A DNA stretch of 32,784 nucleotides from Sedimentisphaerales bacterium (GTDB taxonomy: Bacteria > Planctomycetota > Phycisphaerae > Sedimentisphaerales > Anaerobacaceae): the NCBI GenBank assembly GCA_030611315.1, contig JAUWPZ010000030.1:1-32784 (forward strand), given 5' to 3'. Made by a program: the position numbers and the translations under genes. Under the pieces are notes generated by a model. The model ran no database searches and had not been told where the DNA came from. It saw only the letters and a list, made by a program, of their open reading frames with translations. Within the stretch, counting starts at the first letter, position 1. Every line of letters starts with the position of its first letter. This document shows, piece after piece, positions 1 to 9,855 of this stretch.

Positions 1-208
1 GTATCAACCGTGCCGAAGCTGCCAAATACTCATCCCGTAACGCCCCTTCTGTGCTGTTCCCACAGGCAACATCAACTGAAAATCTCCTCTTGTCGTATCT
101 TTGAAGAAGAAACAGGATTTGTGTTTCAATACCGCCTACAACCGGTGACCCTGTGATTTGAAGCACTCGCAATTTCTTGCCACTGAAGTTTTTTGAATCG
201 GCACTCAT
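1..208 (-). CDS. Glycosyltransferase (GT4-like), N-terminal part, cut by window edge
   Basis: Reading the minus strand from an ATG at 206-208 gives an open frame of 69 codons that runs off the left edge. It begins MSADSKNFSGKKLRVLQITG and continues with a PVVGGIETQ segment. A short hydrophobic strand (LRVLQIT) followed by a GG-containing turn and an E/Q pair is the usual start of family 4 retaining glycosyltransferases, where the loop lies at the acceptor and nucleotide-sugar cleft. A GAGG Shine-Dalgarno-like element lies about five bases before the ATG. It is the last visible gene of the sugar-nucleotide operon and probably transfers a sugar made by the enzymes upstream onto a surface polysaccharide. 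Donor and acceptor cannot be told from this fragment. The family call rests on the N-terminus only. Confidence 0.65.
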   Translation of the reverse strand, partial: MSADSKNFSGKKLRVLQITGSPVVGGIETQILFLLQRYDKRRFSVDVACGNSTEGALRDEYLAASARLI

Positions 209-323
209 GCGCCTCGGCCCATATATTATCTCTTAAAATTCTACAACTTGTGAAAAGCGACTCTATCCGCTGAAACTAAAATCGCTGCAGCTATTGTCAC
301 GATAGTTATAAACCCATGAGTCG

Positions 324-1316
324 CTACTCAACAGCCTCCGCTTTTTTATGCCAGTCCCATGCTGTTCGGATAATTGTTTTGATGTCGCTATATCTCGTTT
401 CCCAACCCAAAAGCTCCTTGGCCTTTTCCGCCGCCGCGATAAGTAGCGGTGGGTCACCAGGCCTTCTATCGGTTATAATAACAGGTATTTTTTTCTCGGT
501 AACAAATTCTGCTGTTTTAATCACTTCACTAACTGAATGGCCCCGGCTGACTCCGAGATTGACCGAAGTGGAGTTTTTTCCGGCTTGCAGATAATCCAGT
601 GCGAGAATATGTGCGTCGGCCAAATCCGTCACATGGATATAGTCACGAATACAGGTGCCGTCCGGCGTATCATAATCATTCCCAAAAACTGAAATATGAG
701 GTATCTTGCCGAGCGCCGCTTTTAGAACCAGTGGAATCAGATGTGTTTCAGGTTCATGGCTCTCTCCGATTTCCCCATCCGGGTCCGCCCCGGCAGCGTT
801 AAAGTAACGCAGCGAAACAGAGCGAATTCCGTATGCACTGTCGAAATCCTTCAGCATCCGTTCAGCCATTAGCTTTGATGCTCCGTATGGGTTGATTGGG
901 TTTTGAGGATGGTCTTCGCATATCGGATTTTTTTCTACCATACCGTAGGTCGAGCATGTGCTGGAGAAAACAATTCGCCCAATCTTATGCTCCTGCATCG
1001 CTTCAAGTAAGGTCAACGTACCGGCTACGTTGTTGCGGTAATATTTGGCCGGCTCTTTCACAGATTCACCAACATAGGCATACGCAGCAAAGTGCATTAC
1101 GGCTTCCGGACGGTAAGTGCGAACAACCTCATCAAGCCGCTTGCGATCTAAGGTATCACCAATCTCAAGCGGACCCCACTTGACCGCCCAGCGGTTGCCG
1201 TAAATCAGATTGTCGTAAGCTATGGGCGTATAGCCCGCCTGAGCAAGTGCCTTGCAGGCATGAGAGCCAATGTAACCCGCTCCACCGGTTACCAGAATAC
1301 TACTTTTTTCAACCAT
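324..1316 (-). CDS. galE: UDP-glucose 4-epimerase
   Basis: A 330-residue extended short-chain dehydrogenase that interconverts UDP-glucose and UDP-galactose in the cytoplasm using bound NAD. The Rossmann glycine motif [10 protein letters not shown] is at residues 10-19, the catalytic Ser/Thr stretch SSTCSTYG at 118-125, and the YxxxK pair is Y144/K148 in [17 protein letters not shown] and the late [14 protein letters not shown] segment are typical of GalE, and the length is normal for the family. The ATG overlaps the end of the upstream decarboxylase gene by 8 bases, so the two are translationally coupled; an AAGG sits just before it. The stop codon is TAG. Product use: UDP-galactose for the polysaccharide made by this cluster. 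Confidence 0.93.
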   Translation of the reverse strand: MVEKSSILVTGGAGYIGSHACKALAQAGYTPIAYDNLIYGNRWAVKWGPLEIGDTLDRKRLDEVVRTYRPEAVMHFAAYAYVGESVKEPAKYYRNNVAGTLTLLEAMQEHKIGRIVFSSTCSTYGMVEKNPICEDHPQNPINPYGASKLMAERMLKDFDSAYGIRSVSLRYFNAAGADPDGEIGESHEPETHLIPLVLKAALGKIPHISVFGNDYDTPDGTCIRDYIHVTDLADAHILALDYLQAGKNSTSVNLGVSRGHSVSEVIKTAEFVTEKKIPVIITDRRPGDPPLLIAAAEKAKELLGWETRYSDIKTIIRTAWDWHKKAEAVE

Positions 1317-2274
1317 CCTTACTTTCTTTCAACAACGAATCAAAGTATGCAATCGTATGTTTCAGCCCTTCTTCAAGGGGGATATTGGGGGTCCAGCCCA
1401 GCTTCTCCCGGGCAAGACTAATATCGGGCTGACGCTGTTTTGGGTCGTCTGAGGGCAATGGCTTGGATGTGATTTCCGAATCTGAGCCGGTCAGCTCGAT
1501 AATCTTTTCGGCCAATTGAAGAATGCTGACTTCTTTTGGGTTCCCTATGTTGATCGGACCGACCAGCTCATCGGCCGAATTCATGAATCGGATAAAAACT
1601 TCTATCAGGTCGTCCACATAGCAGAAAGAACGAGTTTGCGAGCCGTCTCCATAGATAGTGAGAGGTTCGTTGTTAAGGGCTTGTATAATGAAGTTGGAAA
1701 CTACCCGACCGTCGTGCGGATGCATACGAGGACCGTACGTATTGAATATGCGGGCCACCTTGATACGCAGGTTATGCTGACGATAGTAATCAAAAAAGAG
1801 CGTCTCGGCACAGCGCTTGCCTTCGTCGTAGCAAGAGCGGGACCCGACAGGATTGACATGACCCCAATAGCTTTCCGTCTGAGGATGGACCTGCGGGTCG
1901 CCGTACACTTCGCTTGTCGAGGCCTGAAAGATTTTGGCCTTGGTCCGTTTCGCTAAGCCCAGCATGTTGATGGCCCCATGAACACTTGTCTTGGTAGTTT
2001 GCACGGGGTCGAACTGGTAATGGATAGGCGAAGCAGGACATGCAAGATTGTAAATTTCGTCCACTTCCACATAAAGAGGAAAAGTAACATCGTGCCGCAT
2101 CAGCTCGAAATAGGGATTGCCGAGAAGGCCTCGAAGATTATCCTTTGTGCCGGTGAAGAAATTATCTACACACAGCACACTGCGACCTTCCTTCAATAGA
2201 CGTTCACAAAGATGAGAACCGAGAAAACCGGCGCCGCCGGTTACTATGGTTTTTTTTCGCCCGTATTCCCGCAT
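1309..2274 (-). CDS. UDP-glucuronate decarboxylase (UDP-xylose synthase)
   Basis: A 321-residue extended SDR that oxidises and decarboxylates UDP-glucuronate to UDP-xylose. The glycine motif [10 protein letters not shown] is at residues 12-21, the catalytic STSEVYGDP at about 120, and Y149/K153 in the SCYDEGKR segment. The segment [18 protein letters not shown] is close to diagnostic for bacterial and plant UXS rather than GalE or RmlB. An in-frame ATG exists 26 codons further upstream, but the ATG at 2274 is chosen because an AAGGAG lies 10 bases before it and because the protein then starts right at the Rossmann strand. Overlap with galE and same-strand packing with fcl indicate one operon. 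Confidence 0.9.
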   Translation of the reverse strand: MREYGRKKTIVTGGAGFLGSHLCERLLKEGRSVLCVDNFFTGTKDNLRGLLGNPYFELMRHDVTFPLYVEVDEIYNLACPASPIHYQFDPVQTTKTSVHGAINMLGLAKRTKAKIFQASTSEVYGDPQVHPQTESYWGHVNPVGSRSCYDEGKRCAETLFFDYYRQHNLRIKVARIFNTYGPRMHPHDGRVVSNFIIQALNNEPLTIYGDGSQTRSFCYVDDLIEVFIRFMNSADELVGPINIGNPKEVSILQLAEKIIELTGSDSEITSKPLPSDDPKQRQPDISLAREKLGWTPNIPLEEGLKHTIAYFDSLLKESKDG

Positions 2275-2383
2275 TAGCCTGAACTCCTTTTTATTGAAAC
2301 TGAAGTTTATAAATTGATGTATCGTTTCTGAGAATCGGATGTTTAGGAACAACTTCCCGTCAGGTAGAATAAACCGTTCGAAT

Positions 2384-4350
<1,967 letters not shown>

Positions 4351-4364
4351 AACGTCCCTCGTAT

Positions 4365-4467
4365 TATAGTGCTCTCAGTTAAAATTTCCTGTTTGTTCGC
4401 GGGTAAATGGCTTTAGAACAATAAGTTACAATCTTACTCGCGGGAATTTACTACCCTTAAGGGTATA
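4365..4467. repeat. Dispersed palindromic element, copy A (103 bp)
   Basis: Starts TATAGTGCTC and ends with the perfect palindrome TACCCTTAAGGGTA plus TA. Internal inverted arms CGCGGGTAA and TTACTCGCG, and AAATTTCC and GGAATTT, allow it to fold into one long hairpin. Nearly identical sequence is found at 8789-8957, and in opposite orientation at 32379-32481. It lies 14 bp upstream of the gmd start. No coding capacity. Confidence 0.85.
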
Positions 4468-4490
4468 TTTCTGTCATTCCATTATTTTGT

Positions 4491-4544
4491 GTCATTCCCG
4501 CGAAACTTGTGCCTGCGAAAGCGGGTAGCAGGTAGCGGGAATCT
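4491..4544. repeat. dRS3-like inverted repeat (GTCATTCCCGC ... GCGGGAAT)
   Basis: Bounded by GTCATTCCCGC at the left and AGCGGGAATCT at the right, which are inverted copies. An inner CCTGC...GCAGG pair gives a second stem. The same outline occurs at 8709-8735 and inside 12062-12173. This class of ATTCCC/GGGAAT hairpin is widespread in bacteria (dRS3 in Neisseria). An isolated CTGTCATTCC at 4470 may be a decayed half. Confidence 0.6.
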
Positions 4545-4568
4545 ATCCTTTTACTACTCGGAGCATTA

Positions 4569-4694
4569 AATATTGAACATAAGGCAGTTATAAGTGCCTA
4601 AAGTTTGGAGTGCCTAAAGTTGATTTTTTTCAACTTTAGTTCACTTTAGCTCACTTTAGGCACTTTAGTTCACTTGCCGTTTGTGTTCAATATT
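4569..4694. repeat. 126-bp palindrome made of ACTTTAG decamers
   Basis: The outer arms AATATTGAACA (4569) and TGTTCAATATT (4684) are perfect inverted copies. The centre is CTAAAGTTGA, a TTTTTT loop and TCAACTTTAG. The right arm has four ACTTTAG units mostly spaced 10 bp (TTC, CTC, GC, TTC linkers); the left arm has two GTGCCTAAAG units. It lies between the end of the epimerase gene and gmd, so on the minus-strand transcript it would form a strong hairpin. It may act as a terminator or processing site, or be a mobile palindromic element. Confidence 0.75.
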
Positions 4695-4741
4695 CCTTGC
4701 TCTGCTTAATATGTCACAATTACCGAATATTCCGGCTTTGA

Positions 4742-4790
4742 ATTCTACACTATGGTTTTACGTTTTCCATTTTAAGCTTTTCGCTTCTGA
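4742..4790. repeat. Heptamer tandem tract at the 3' end of the epimerase gene
   Basis: Seven 7-bp units in exact phase: ATTCTAC, ACTATGG, TTTTACG, TTTTCCA, TTTTAAG, CTTTTCG, CTTCTGA. The tract covers the last dozen codons and the TAG stop of the epimerase (4750-5751), so the Lys-rich tail EKLKMENVKP is encoded by it. Units are degenerate, and the TTTTNNN theme is the common part. Confidence 0.6.
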
Positions 4791-5751
4791 TAATTGCTTC
4801 CAGCGTTTCAGTCAAACTCGTTCGCGGCTCCCACCCGACCGTCTCTCTGATTCGCTCCAGATTTGGAACACGCCGCATCATATCCTCGATGGGCCGGCCA
4901 TAAGCGGCCTTGTATGAAATAAATTCCTTCTTGCTCTTGCTGCCCGTCATTTCGATGATTTTATCAGCAAGCTCTTCGATGCTTATCTCCTCGCTCGTAC
5001 CTATGTTATACACCTTCCCCGCCGCCTCGTCGCACGCCATCAGTTCGATAATCGCATCGACCAGGTCGCCCACGTAACAAAAGCATCGAGTTTGCCTGCC
5101 CGTGCCATATATCGAAACCGGCTCGTTCCGAAGTGCCCTTTGAACGAATCTCGGCACCACCATCCCGTACTGACCCGTTTGCCTCAGCCCGATTGTGTTA
5201 AAGAACCGCCCGATTACAACGCTCAATCCGTACTGTTGATAAAACGCCAGCCCTAAAAATTCATCTATCGCCTTGCTGCACGCATACGACCAGCGGGAAA
5301 AGCTCGTACTGCCCAATACAATATCGTCGTCTTCCCCGAAGGGCACTGCCTCGCTTTTGCCATAGACTTCGCTGCTCGACGCAATCAGGATTTTTTTGCC
5401 GTATTTATTGGCAATATCCAGCACCGTTTCTGTGCCGCCGATGTTCGTTTCTATCGTATGGACCGGCCTGTCGACTATCAACTGCACCCCGACTGCCGCC
5501 GCCAGGTGATAGACCGCTTCGCTCTTTTCTACCAGGGCATCCATCAACTCGGTATTGCGGATGTCGCTCTCGAAAAACTCGAAGTTGCGATGCTCAGCAA
5601 AGCTCTCGATATTTGCCGGACTCCCCGTGCTCAGGTTATCTACGGCAACCACCTCATCGCCGTCCGCCAGAAGACGCTCCGTCAGATGAGACCCGATAAA
5701 TCCTGCCCCCCCTGTAACCAATACTCTCACATTACACCAACAAGAAAACAT
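4750..5751 (-). CDS. NAD-dependent NDP-sugar epimerase/dehydratase
   Basis: A 333-residue extended SDR. Rossmann motif VTGGAGFIGSH is at residues 12-22, catalytic ASSSEVYGKS at 124-133, and Y156/K160 in WSYACSK. The C-terminal half has GRFFNTIGLRQTGQYGMV and the IYGTGRQTRCFCYV segment shared by GalE-like and UXS-like enzymes, so the exact sugar is open: a UDP-glucose/UDP-glucuronate-type epimerase is likely. The ATG at 5751 gives seven residues before the Rossmann strand. A GTG at 5730 (VRVLVTGG) is an equally good start and gives the usual length. First gene of the polysaccharide operon, with a promoter just upstream. Its C-terminus is encoded by a heptamer tract and it ends in TAG. Confidence 0.85.
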   Translation of the reverse strand: MFSCWCNVRVLVTGGAGFIGSHLTERLLADGDEVVAVDNLSTGSPANIESFAEHRNFEFFESDIRNTELMDALVEKSEAVYHLAAAVGVQLIVDRPVHTIETNIGGTETVLDIANKYGKKILIASSSEVYGKSEAVPFGEDDDIVLGSTSFSRWSYACSKAIDEFLGLAFYQQYGLSVVIGRFFNTIGLRQTGQYGMVVPRFVQRALRNEPVSIYGTGRQTRCFCYVGDLVDAIIELMACDEAAGKVYNIGTSEEISIEELADKIIEMTGSKSKKEFISYKAAYGRPIEDMMRRVPNLERIRETVGWEPRTSLTETLEAIIRSEKLKMENVKP

Positions 5752-5772
5752 TCAAAAACATAACAATATAAC

Positions 5773-5802
5773 ATATAACAAATAAAAACAATTGATAGTC
5801 AA
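5773..5802 (-). promoter_or_regulatory. Sigma70-type promoter of the sugar-nucleotide operon
   Basis: On the minus strand TTGACT (5797-5802) is followed after 18 bases by TTATAT (5773-5778) in a very AT-rich setting. It would start transcription about 15 bases before the ATG at 5751. There is no clear Shine-Dalgarno sequence after it. Confidence 0.55.
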
Positions 5803-6305
5803 TTTTTGAAGGACTCCGTCCCCGTCGGCTGCGCAAAAAATAAACGCAACCTGCCCGCACCATCCCAACTTTTTTTCGGACAGTCTTTTCAAGCGACCGG
5901 GTTATTTGTTGAGCATCCGCTCAATTGTCGGTCTCTGACTTCTTTTTCCAACATAAGTATCGGCAAATAAAGAAGATGGCTTTAGCGAAGACGTGCCCCT
6001 GACAGGTCCGAAACAGCCGTTTTTAAGCCAAAAACCTATACGTCCAAAATGCCCGATAAGTTCATATTGACCAACTCCCTCTCAAGCTAAAAAAAAGGCC
6101 TTCTTATCGGACGAATACGTACGATCTCCCTCTATTTTACTTGATTTATCGGCCGCAAGCCCTGGCTAACTTGTTCCATCAAAACGTGATTCTCTCACCA
6201 AATGCGCAGAGTAATGTGCGAAAAGTTCATAAGACAACTCACTTGTACGTTATTGTATCTGCGATCTACCTCAGGTTCAGGGATTTTTACAGCGTTATAG
6301 AGGTG
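5803..6305. other. Intergenic gap, no gene seen
   Basis: About 500 bases without a convincing reading frame on either strand. The only structure noted is a CCCGATAAG / CTTATCGG pair around 6052 and 6111, an imperfect inverted repeat with a loop of about 50 bases. No tRNA-like or known riboswitch motif was recognised. Confidence 0.5.
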
Positions 6306-7376
6306 CTATTTCAGCAGTTCCTGGAGCATTTCATCGGAGAGCTGGATAGTGAATTCTCTCCCGGCATCTTCTTCTCCGCCGATTTGGTAAGAGATTGTTG
6401 GCTGCTCTTCGAGACCTCTCCGACCGTCGGTGCGGATGCGGATGCAGAACCGGCCCTTGGAATATGGCGGGGCGTTGAAGGTAACCAGGCCGTTCTTATT
6501 GGTAATAGGGTTCCTGGTGTGGCTCCAGGGATGTAATAAACCATCAAATAGCTGGGTAACCATCACGCCTTCGACCCCATTTCTTTCCGAATCAACCACC
6601 TTGACGATAACTGGAATACCCGGCTGGAAGACTTGCCGGCCAATGTCCAGAAGCTCACCCTGGGTCAAATTGATTGACTGTGGAATCGTAATGGGGCACC
6701 ATTTACCCGAAGTGCAAAGCTGCAAACGGAAATTCAGGCCGGCCGGTACAAAGATCGTGCGGGGATGGTTGGGAATTATCGAAGATATCTCGATTTTCCT
6801 TCCCCCGTAGGTCTTCACGAAGTCACTGACCCAATCCGGGTTATCATTTGCATCTATGATCCAGTAAGGCTGAACGACGACAGGATCTTCTTTGATTGGC
6901 TCTAATAACACTTTGGCAGCTGGGAATATGCGGACCAAGGCGTTTTCCGGGTCGCGTTTTTTTGCCGGCCAAAAGGAGATTTCGCGAGCCAGGTAGTTTT
7001 CTTCAACCACGCAAATCTCATAGGAACTTGGCCCAGGCGTCACAGTCAATCCATAGAAACCGTTTTTATCCGTGCGCGTCACCTGGTAGAAGCGACATGC
7101 CCTTCGAAGCGGCCTAAGCGCGGCATCGTACACGTCAGGGCTCGATTCCAAGGCATGAATTGCCTTCCACTGCTCAGGTGTGACCGATGAAAGCTCTCTC
7201 GTTATTTCATAGCAGTCAGCGAGGACGAATGCACCCGCCAAAGGCTCGCCCGTTGCCCCATCAATTACTTGACCGGCATACCTTGCCGGAACGATACTGA
7301 AAACCAGTTCTTCGGGAGAGTCTTTGCTAACGTTGAGTCTCTCAAAACAGTATACTTTCTCCTTTGCTTCGTACAT
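6306..7376 (-). CDS. C-terminal part of a carboxypeptidase-regulatory-like protein (after in-frame TAG)
   Basis: 356 residues from the first ATG after the amber codon. It has no signal peptide. Residues 30-52 (ARYAGQVIDGATGEPLAGAF) are a typical opening strand of a CarboxypepD_reg-like beta sandwich, with a TRTDKNGFYGLTVTPG turn further on, and a second such unit near the end (VVDSERNGVEGVMVT then NKNGLVTFNAPP). The reading frame is the same as that of the gene at 7428-8600, and the 17 codons between the TAG and this ATG read on sensibly (KYKDWKDGGLFDLG). The start has only a weak Shine-Dalgarno-like GGGA. I therefore read it as the second half of one secreted protein rather than an independent gene. 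Function is unknown; such domains often lie in cell-surface or periplasmic proteins. Confidence 0.65.
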   Translation of the reverse strand: MYEAKEKVYCFERLNVSKDSPEELVFSIVPARYAGQVIDGATGEPLAGAFVLADCYEITRELSSVTPEQWKAIHALESSPDVYDAALRPLRRACRFYQVTRTDKNGFYGLTVTPGPSSYEICVVEENYLAREISFWPAKKRDPENALVRIFPAAKVLLEPIKEDPVVVQPYWIIDANDNPDWVSDFVKTYGGRKIEISSIIPNHPRTIFVPAGLNFRLQLCTSGKWCPITIPQSINLTQGELLDIGRQVFQPGIPVIVKVVDSERNGVEGVMVTQLFDGLLHPWSHTRNPITNKNGLVTFNAPPYSKGRFCIRIRTDGRRGLEEQPTISYQIGGEEDAGREFTIQLSDEMLQELLK

Positions 7377-7427
7377 TCCCAGGTCAAACAGGCCGCCGTC
7401 TTTCCAATCCTTGTACTTCAGGACCCG

Positions 7428-7430
7428 CTA
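7428..7430 (-). other. In-frame TAG splitting a 764-codon reading frame
   Basis: The frame from 8600 to 6306 is open except for this one TAG (codon 391, context GGC TAG CGG). The protein sequence on both sides belongs to one beta-sandwich segment. TAG ends at least five other genes in the window (galE, the epimerase, folE, the HhH gene, 6306-7376), so it is an ordinary stop here. A nonsense mutation, a sequencing error, or site-specific readthrough would each explain it. Confidence 0.75.
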
Positions 7431-8600
7431 GCCTTTGCTCCAGATTCGCACCTCAATTCGTTTGAGTCTTTCCGGCTCGGTGATAGGACCGTTTGCGTCC
7501 TCAAATGTAAAGGTGTGGAAGTATTTTCCTTCCGTGCCCTCTTGGGGTGGCCGCAGCGTGATAGTGACCTCTGTATGGTTGGAGATGCGTTGACGAGCCG
7601 GGGAAACTTTCAGCTCTTTAGGCGGTCGAATCTGCACGTCATACCTGCTGGCTGTCGGTATTAACTCGCCTCCCATTCTTTCAAGCTTATTGTCAATGGG
7701 AAGATACAGGCGGAAATATCCGGAATTGTCCGTGATGACTCTGTCGTGTACGGAGCTTGTTCGTGACCTTAGCAGAGTTCCGCCGCCCGGCGTTCCTATC
7801 GAATAGCACTGTATAGTTGCCCCCTTGATAGGCGAGTTTTCACTATCCACGATGATTCCCCGCGCAGCTCGCTGCTCAGCTTCACTGCCGGTTTTAACCA
7901 GCGGAGCCGAAAAGTCGGTCACATTGAGCGGTTGTTTGACCAGGGCCTTTCCGTAGTCCGGGTGAGAAACAACGAAATAAAACCATTGCAGGTCGCTTCG
8001 CACTATCGCCGTTTTTACTCGACCCTGCTCATCGGTGCGCGTGCTGTTCAATGCAAGTCGCGGGTCTTTACTTGATGAAGTTGGTGAAACTAATATCTGT
8101 ACCTCAGCCTTGGCGATAGCCTGGCCAAGAGCATCACTGAAGCTCCAGTATGCGCTTCGTTTGCCGGCATAGTCCCAGGGCCAGATGGAAAAGCACCCAC
8201 CCTTTTTGTAATACCGGGCATGGACGCAATCACCTATCACCATGGCCACCGCCGGATCTTTCTGGTCTTCGACGACTACAACAACAATAGCTGTTTTGGC
8301 AATTTTGCCCAGAGCTTCTTCAACAGCGTCAAAGCAAACCGACAATCCATCCAGCTCAACCTCAACCAGCTTATACTTAGCTGGCTCCGTCGGCCAGTTG
8401 TTATGCACACGGACCACGATTCCCCTGCCGGAGAGAAAATCATGGGCCGACAGGCGCGGGTCGACGTCCAAACTGTTGGGTTCTGTTTGTGTCGCCTGCT
8501 CCTGACCGGCGGAGGGCTCGTTATGCTGCGGTTCATTTGCAGATGCCGCCGGCAAACACAGTGCGGCCAAAAGTAGCGACATGGTGAGTATGTGGTTCAT
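7428..8600 (-). CDS. Secreted carboxypeptidase-regulatory-like protein, N-terminal part up to in-frame TAG
   Basis: 390 residues. It starts with a clear signal peptide (MNHILTMSLLLAALCLPAAS, cleavage after ASA at about residue 21) followed by a Gln/Glu/Pro-rich linker. Around residue 170 lies a first beta-sandwich unit with the TRTDEQGRVKTAIV turn, and around 245 a second one (ARGIIVDSENSPIKGATIQ, then TDNSGYFRLYLP), both of the CarboxypepD_reg/Ig-like type. AGGGA precedes the ATG. The protein stops at a TAG in the middle of what looks like a further strand, and the frame continues in 6306-7376. Role unknown; an exported structural or binding protein is likely. The full product without the TAG would be about 764 residues. 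Confidence 0.7.
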   Translation of the reverse strand: MNHILTMSLLLAALCLPAASANEPQHNEPSAGQEQATQTEPNSLDVDPRLSAHDFLSGRGIVVRVHNNWPTEPAKYKLVEVELDGLSVCFDAVEEALGKIAKTAIVVVVVEDQKDPAVAMVIGDCVHARYYKKGGCFSIWPWDYAGKRSAYWSFSDALGQAIAKAEVQILVSPTSSSKDPRLALNSTRTDEQGRVKTAIVRSDLQWFYFVVSHPDYGKALVKQPLNVTDFSAPLVKTGSEAEQRAARGIIVDSENSPIKGATIQCYSIGTPGGGTLLRSRTSSVHDRVITDNSGYFRLYLPIDNKLERMGGELIPTASRYDVQIRPPKELKVSPARQRISNHTEVTITLRPPQEGTEGKYFHTFTFEDANGPITEPERLKRIEVRIWSKG

Positions 8601-8708
8601 TTGACATTTCCCTGCCTATGAGTCAAACTTGCGATTGTTTTAGTATAATCTTTTTTCTCAGATAAATATACCAAAATAATTCAAATCCGCATCGCGGCCC
8701 ACAACACT

Positions 8709-8735
8709 GTCATTCCGCTCTTGATGCGGAATCCA
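8709..8735. repeat. dRS3-like short hairpin
   Basis: GTCATTCCGC and GCGGAATCCA flank a short loop (TCTTGAT), the same outline as the elements at 4491 and 12082. It lies between the signal-peptide gene and the pterin synthase gene. Confidence 0.55.
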
Positions 8736-8758
8736 TAACTTTGAAATTTTCACTGTGG

Positions 8759-8786
8759 TTTTGCACTTTACACTTTAACTTTTGAT
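8759..8786. repeat. Heptamer tandem tract
   Basis: Four in-phase units TTTTGCA, CTTTACA, CTTTAAC, TTTTGAT, immediately before repeat copy B. Confidence 0.5.
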
Positions 8787-8788
8787 TT

Positions 8789-8957
8789 TATAGTGCTCAC
8801 GATTGAAATTTCCCCCGCCGCGGCGGGTTCGCGGGTAAGTGGCTTTAGAACAATAAGTTACAATCTTACTCGCGGGAATTTACTACCCTGAAGGGTATAA
8901 CCTTAAAACAATAATTTACAATCCCAGTCGCGGGAATTTATTACCCTTAAGGGTATA
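8789..8957. repeat. Dispersed palindromic element, copy B, with tandem partial duplication
   Basis: 8789-8899 is a full copy of the element at 4365-4467 (TATAGTGCTC start, TACCCTGAAGGGTA end, one mismatch in the palindrome). A second right half follows at 8899-8957 and ends in the perfect TACCCTTAAGGGTATA. A GC-rich insertion (CCGCCGCGGCGGG) marks the loop near 8815. The element ends five bases from the stop codon of the pterin synthase gene. Confidence 0.85.
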
Positions 8958-8962
8958 ATTTC

Positions 8963-9763
8963 TCATTGTCCGCGATACGAGCAGTATGTCTTATCGGTCT
9001 CCCAGACGGTAACGCAGTCCAGCTCCGCATCGGCGAACTTGCCCACGAGCTTTTCCCACGCGAATGTCGCGATATTTTCAACCGTCGGATTTATTCTGCC
9101 GAACCGGGCAACGTCGGCGTTCAGGTTCTTATGGTCGAGCAGCTTTACAAGCTCATCATCCACGATTCTCTCGAAATCCCCGATACAAAACTCCCCCTCA
9201 ACTGCCCGCATCTTTATCGTAACCTCGACAACGTAGTTATGCCCATGGCCGGTCGGGTTTGCGCATTTCCCGAATACTGCAAAATTCCGCTCCTCGGAAA
9301 ATTCATCGTTCCACAGCTTATGCATCGCCGCAAACTCAAATTTCTCACTGAAATAAACCATCTTCAAATCCTTCGAATCCAGCCCTGCTTTCCTGAAGGG
9401 ATTCAGCTTCAAGCTCAATTTGCTCAGAGCCGCCCCGCCGAACTTATCAGCCAGCGCCCCCCACGCCGATTCCAGAAGCTCGCCTGTTTTCACAAATCCG
9501 ATATGCCTGCCTCGCCGATATTCCTCTCGAATTTCACTTGCGAATATCGGCACCACGAATTCGCGGACGTTTTTATCGATATCGACTACATTGACAACAA
9601 AGCCCGTAGCTTCATCGACCTCGCCCGCCACCTCCACGCATAATTCAAAAAATAATGACAACCCTTCCCCCGACGGCTTGCTCGCAAACGAATTCGCCCC
9701 CTTGCTGTCCTCCGGCAGAAAAGGATTAATCGAAAACCGCACCTGCCTCCCCGTTTTACGCAT
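8963..9763 (-). CDS. 6-pyruvoyltetrahydropterin / 6-carboxytetrahydropterin synthase, two-domain form
   Basis: 266 residues, about twice the usual single domain. Residues 134-266 hold a complete site: zinc ligands H148 (FEFAAMHKL) and H173/H175 (GHGHNY), catalytic C167, D210/H211 in LLDHKNLN, and substrate anchor E255 in VTVWET. Residues 1-125 look like a degenerate second copy without the Cys and His ligands (RFSINPFL start, VVNVVDIDKNV in the matching place). The GKCANPTGHGHNY stretch resembles eukaryotic-type PTPS (GKCNNPNGHGHNY from memory) more than E. coli QueD. folE lies 91 bases upstream on the same strand, so dihydroneopterin triphosphate from FolE is the expected substrate. A queuosine, folate or biopterin-like role cannot be separated here. 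An AGAGAGG precedes the ATG. Confidence 0.85.
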   Translation of the reverse strand: MRKTGRQVRFSINPFLPEDSKGANSFASKPSGEGLSLFFELCVEVAGEVDEATGFVVNVVDIDKNVREFVVPIFASEIREEYRRGRHIGFVKTGELLESAWGALADKFGGAALSKLSLKLNPFRKAGLDSKDLKMVYFSEKFEFAAMHKLWNDEFSEERNFAVFGKCANPTGHGHNYVVEVTIKMRAVEGEFCIGDFERIVDDELVKLLDHKNLNADVARFGRINPTVENIATFAWEKLVGKFADAELDCVTVWETDKTYCSYRGQ

Positions 9764-9813
9764 AAGAAAAAACCTCTCTTATTCTACCTCACGAAGTCCA
9801 CCGTCCATTCCCC

Positions 9814-9855
9814 TTTGAACCTTAATCTGAAATCTTGAATTTGAAATTTGAAATC
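9814..9855. repeat. Heptamer tandem tract at the folE 3' end
   Basis: Six units in exact 7-bp phase: TTTGAAC, CTTAATC, TGAAATC, TTGAATT, TGAAATT, TGAAATC. The last unit touches the folE TAG stop codon (9855-9857). Confidence 0.6.

Noticed and set aside
4363-4368. TATAAT as a gmd promoter
   Set aside because: Only 12 bases from the ATG and partly overlapping the end of a dispersed repeat; transcription would start at the Shine-Dalgarno.
7428-7430. TAG as a recoded sense codon (genetic code change)
   Set aside because: TAG ends galE, the epimerase, folE, the HhH gene and 6306-7376 at sensible C-termini.
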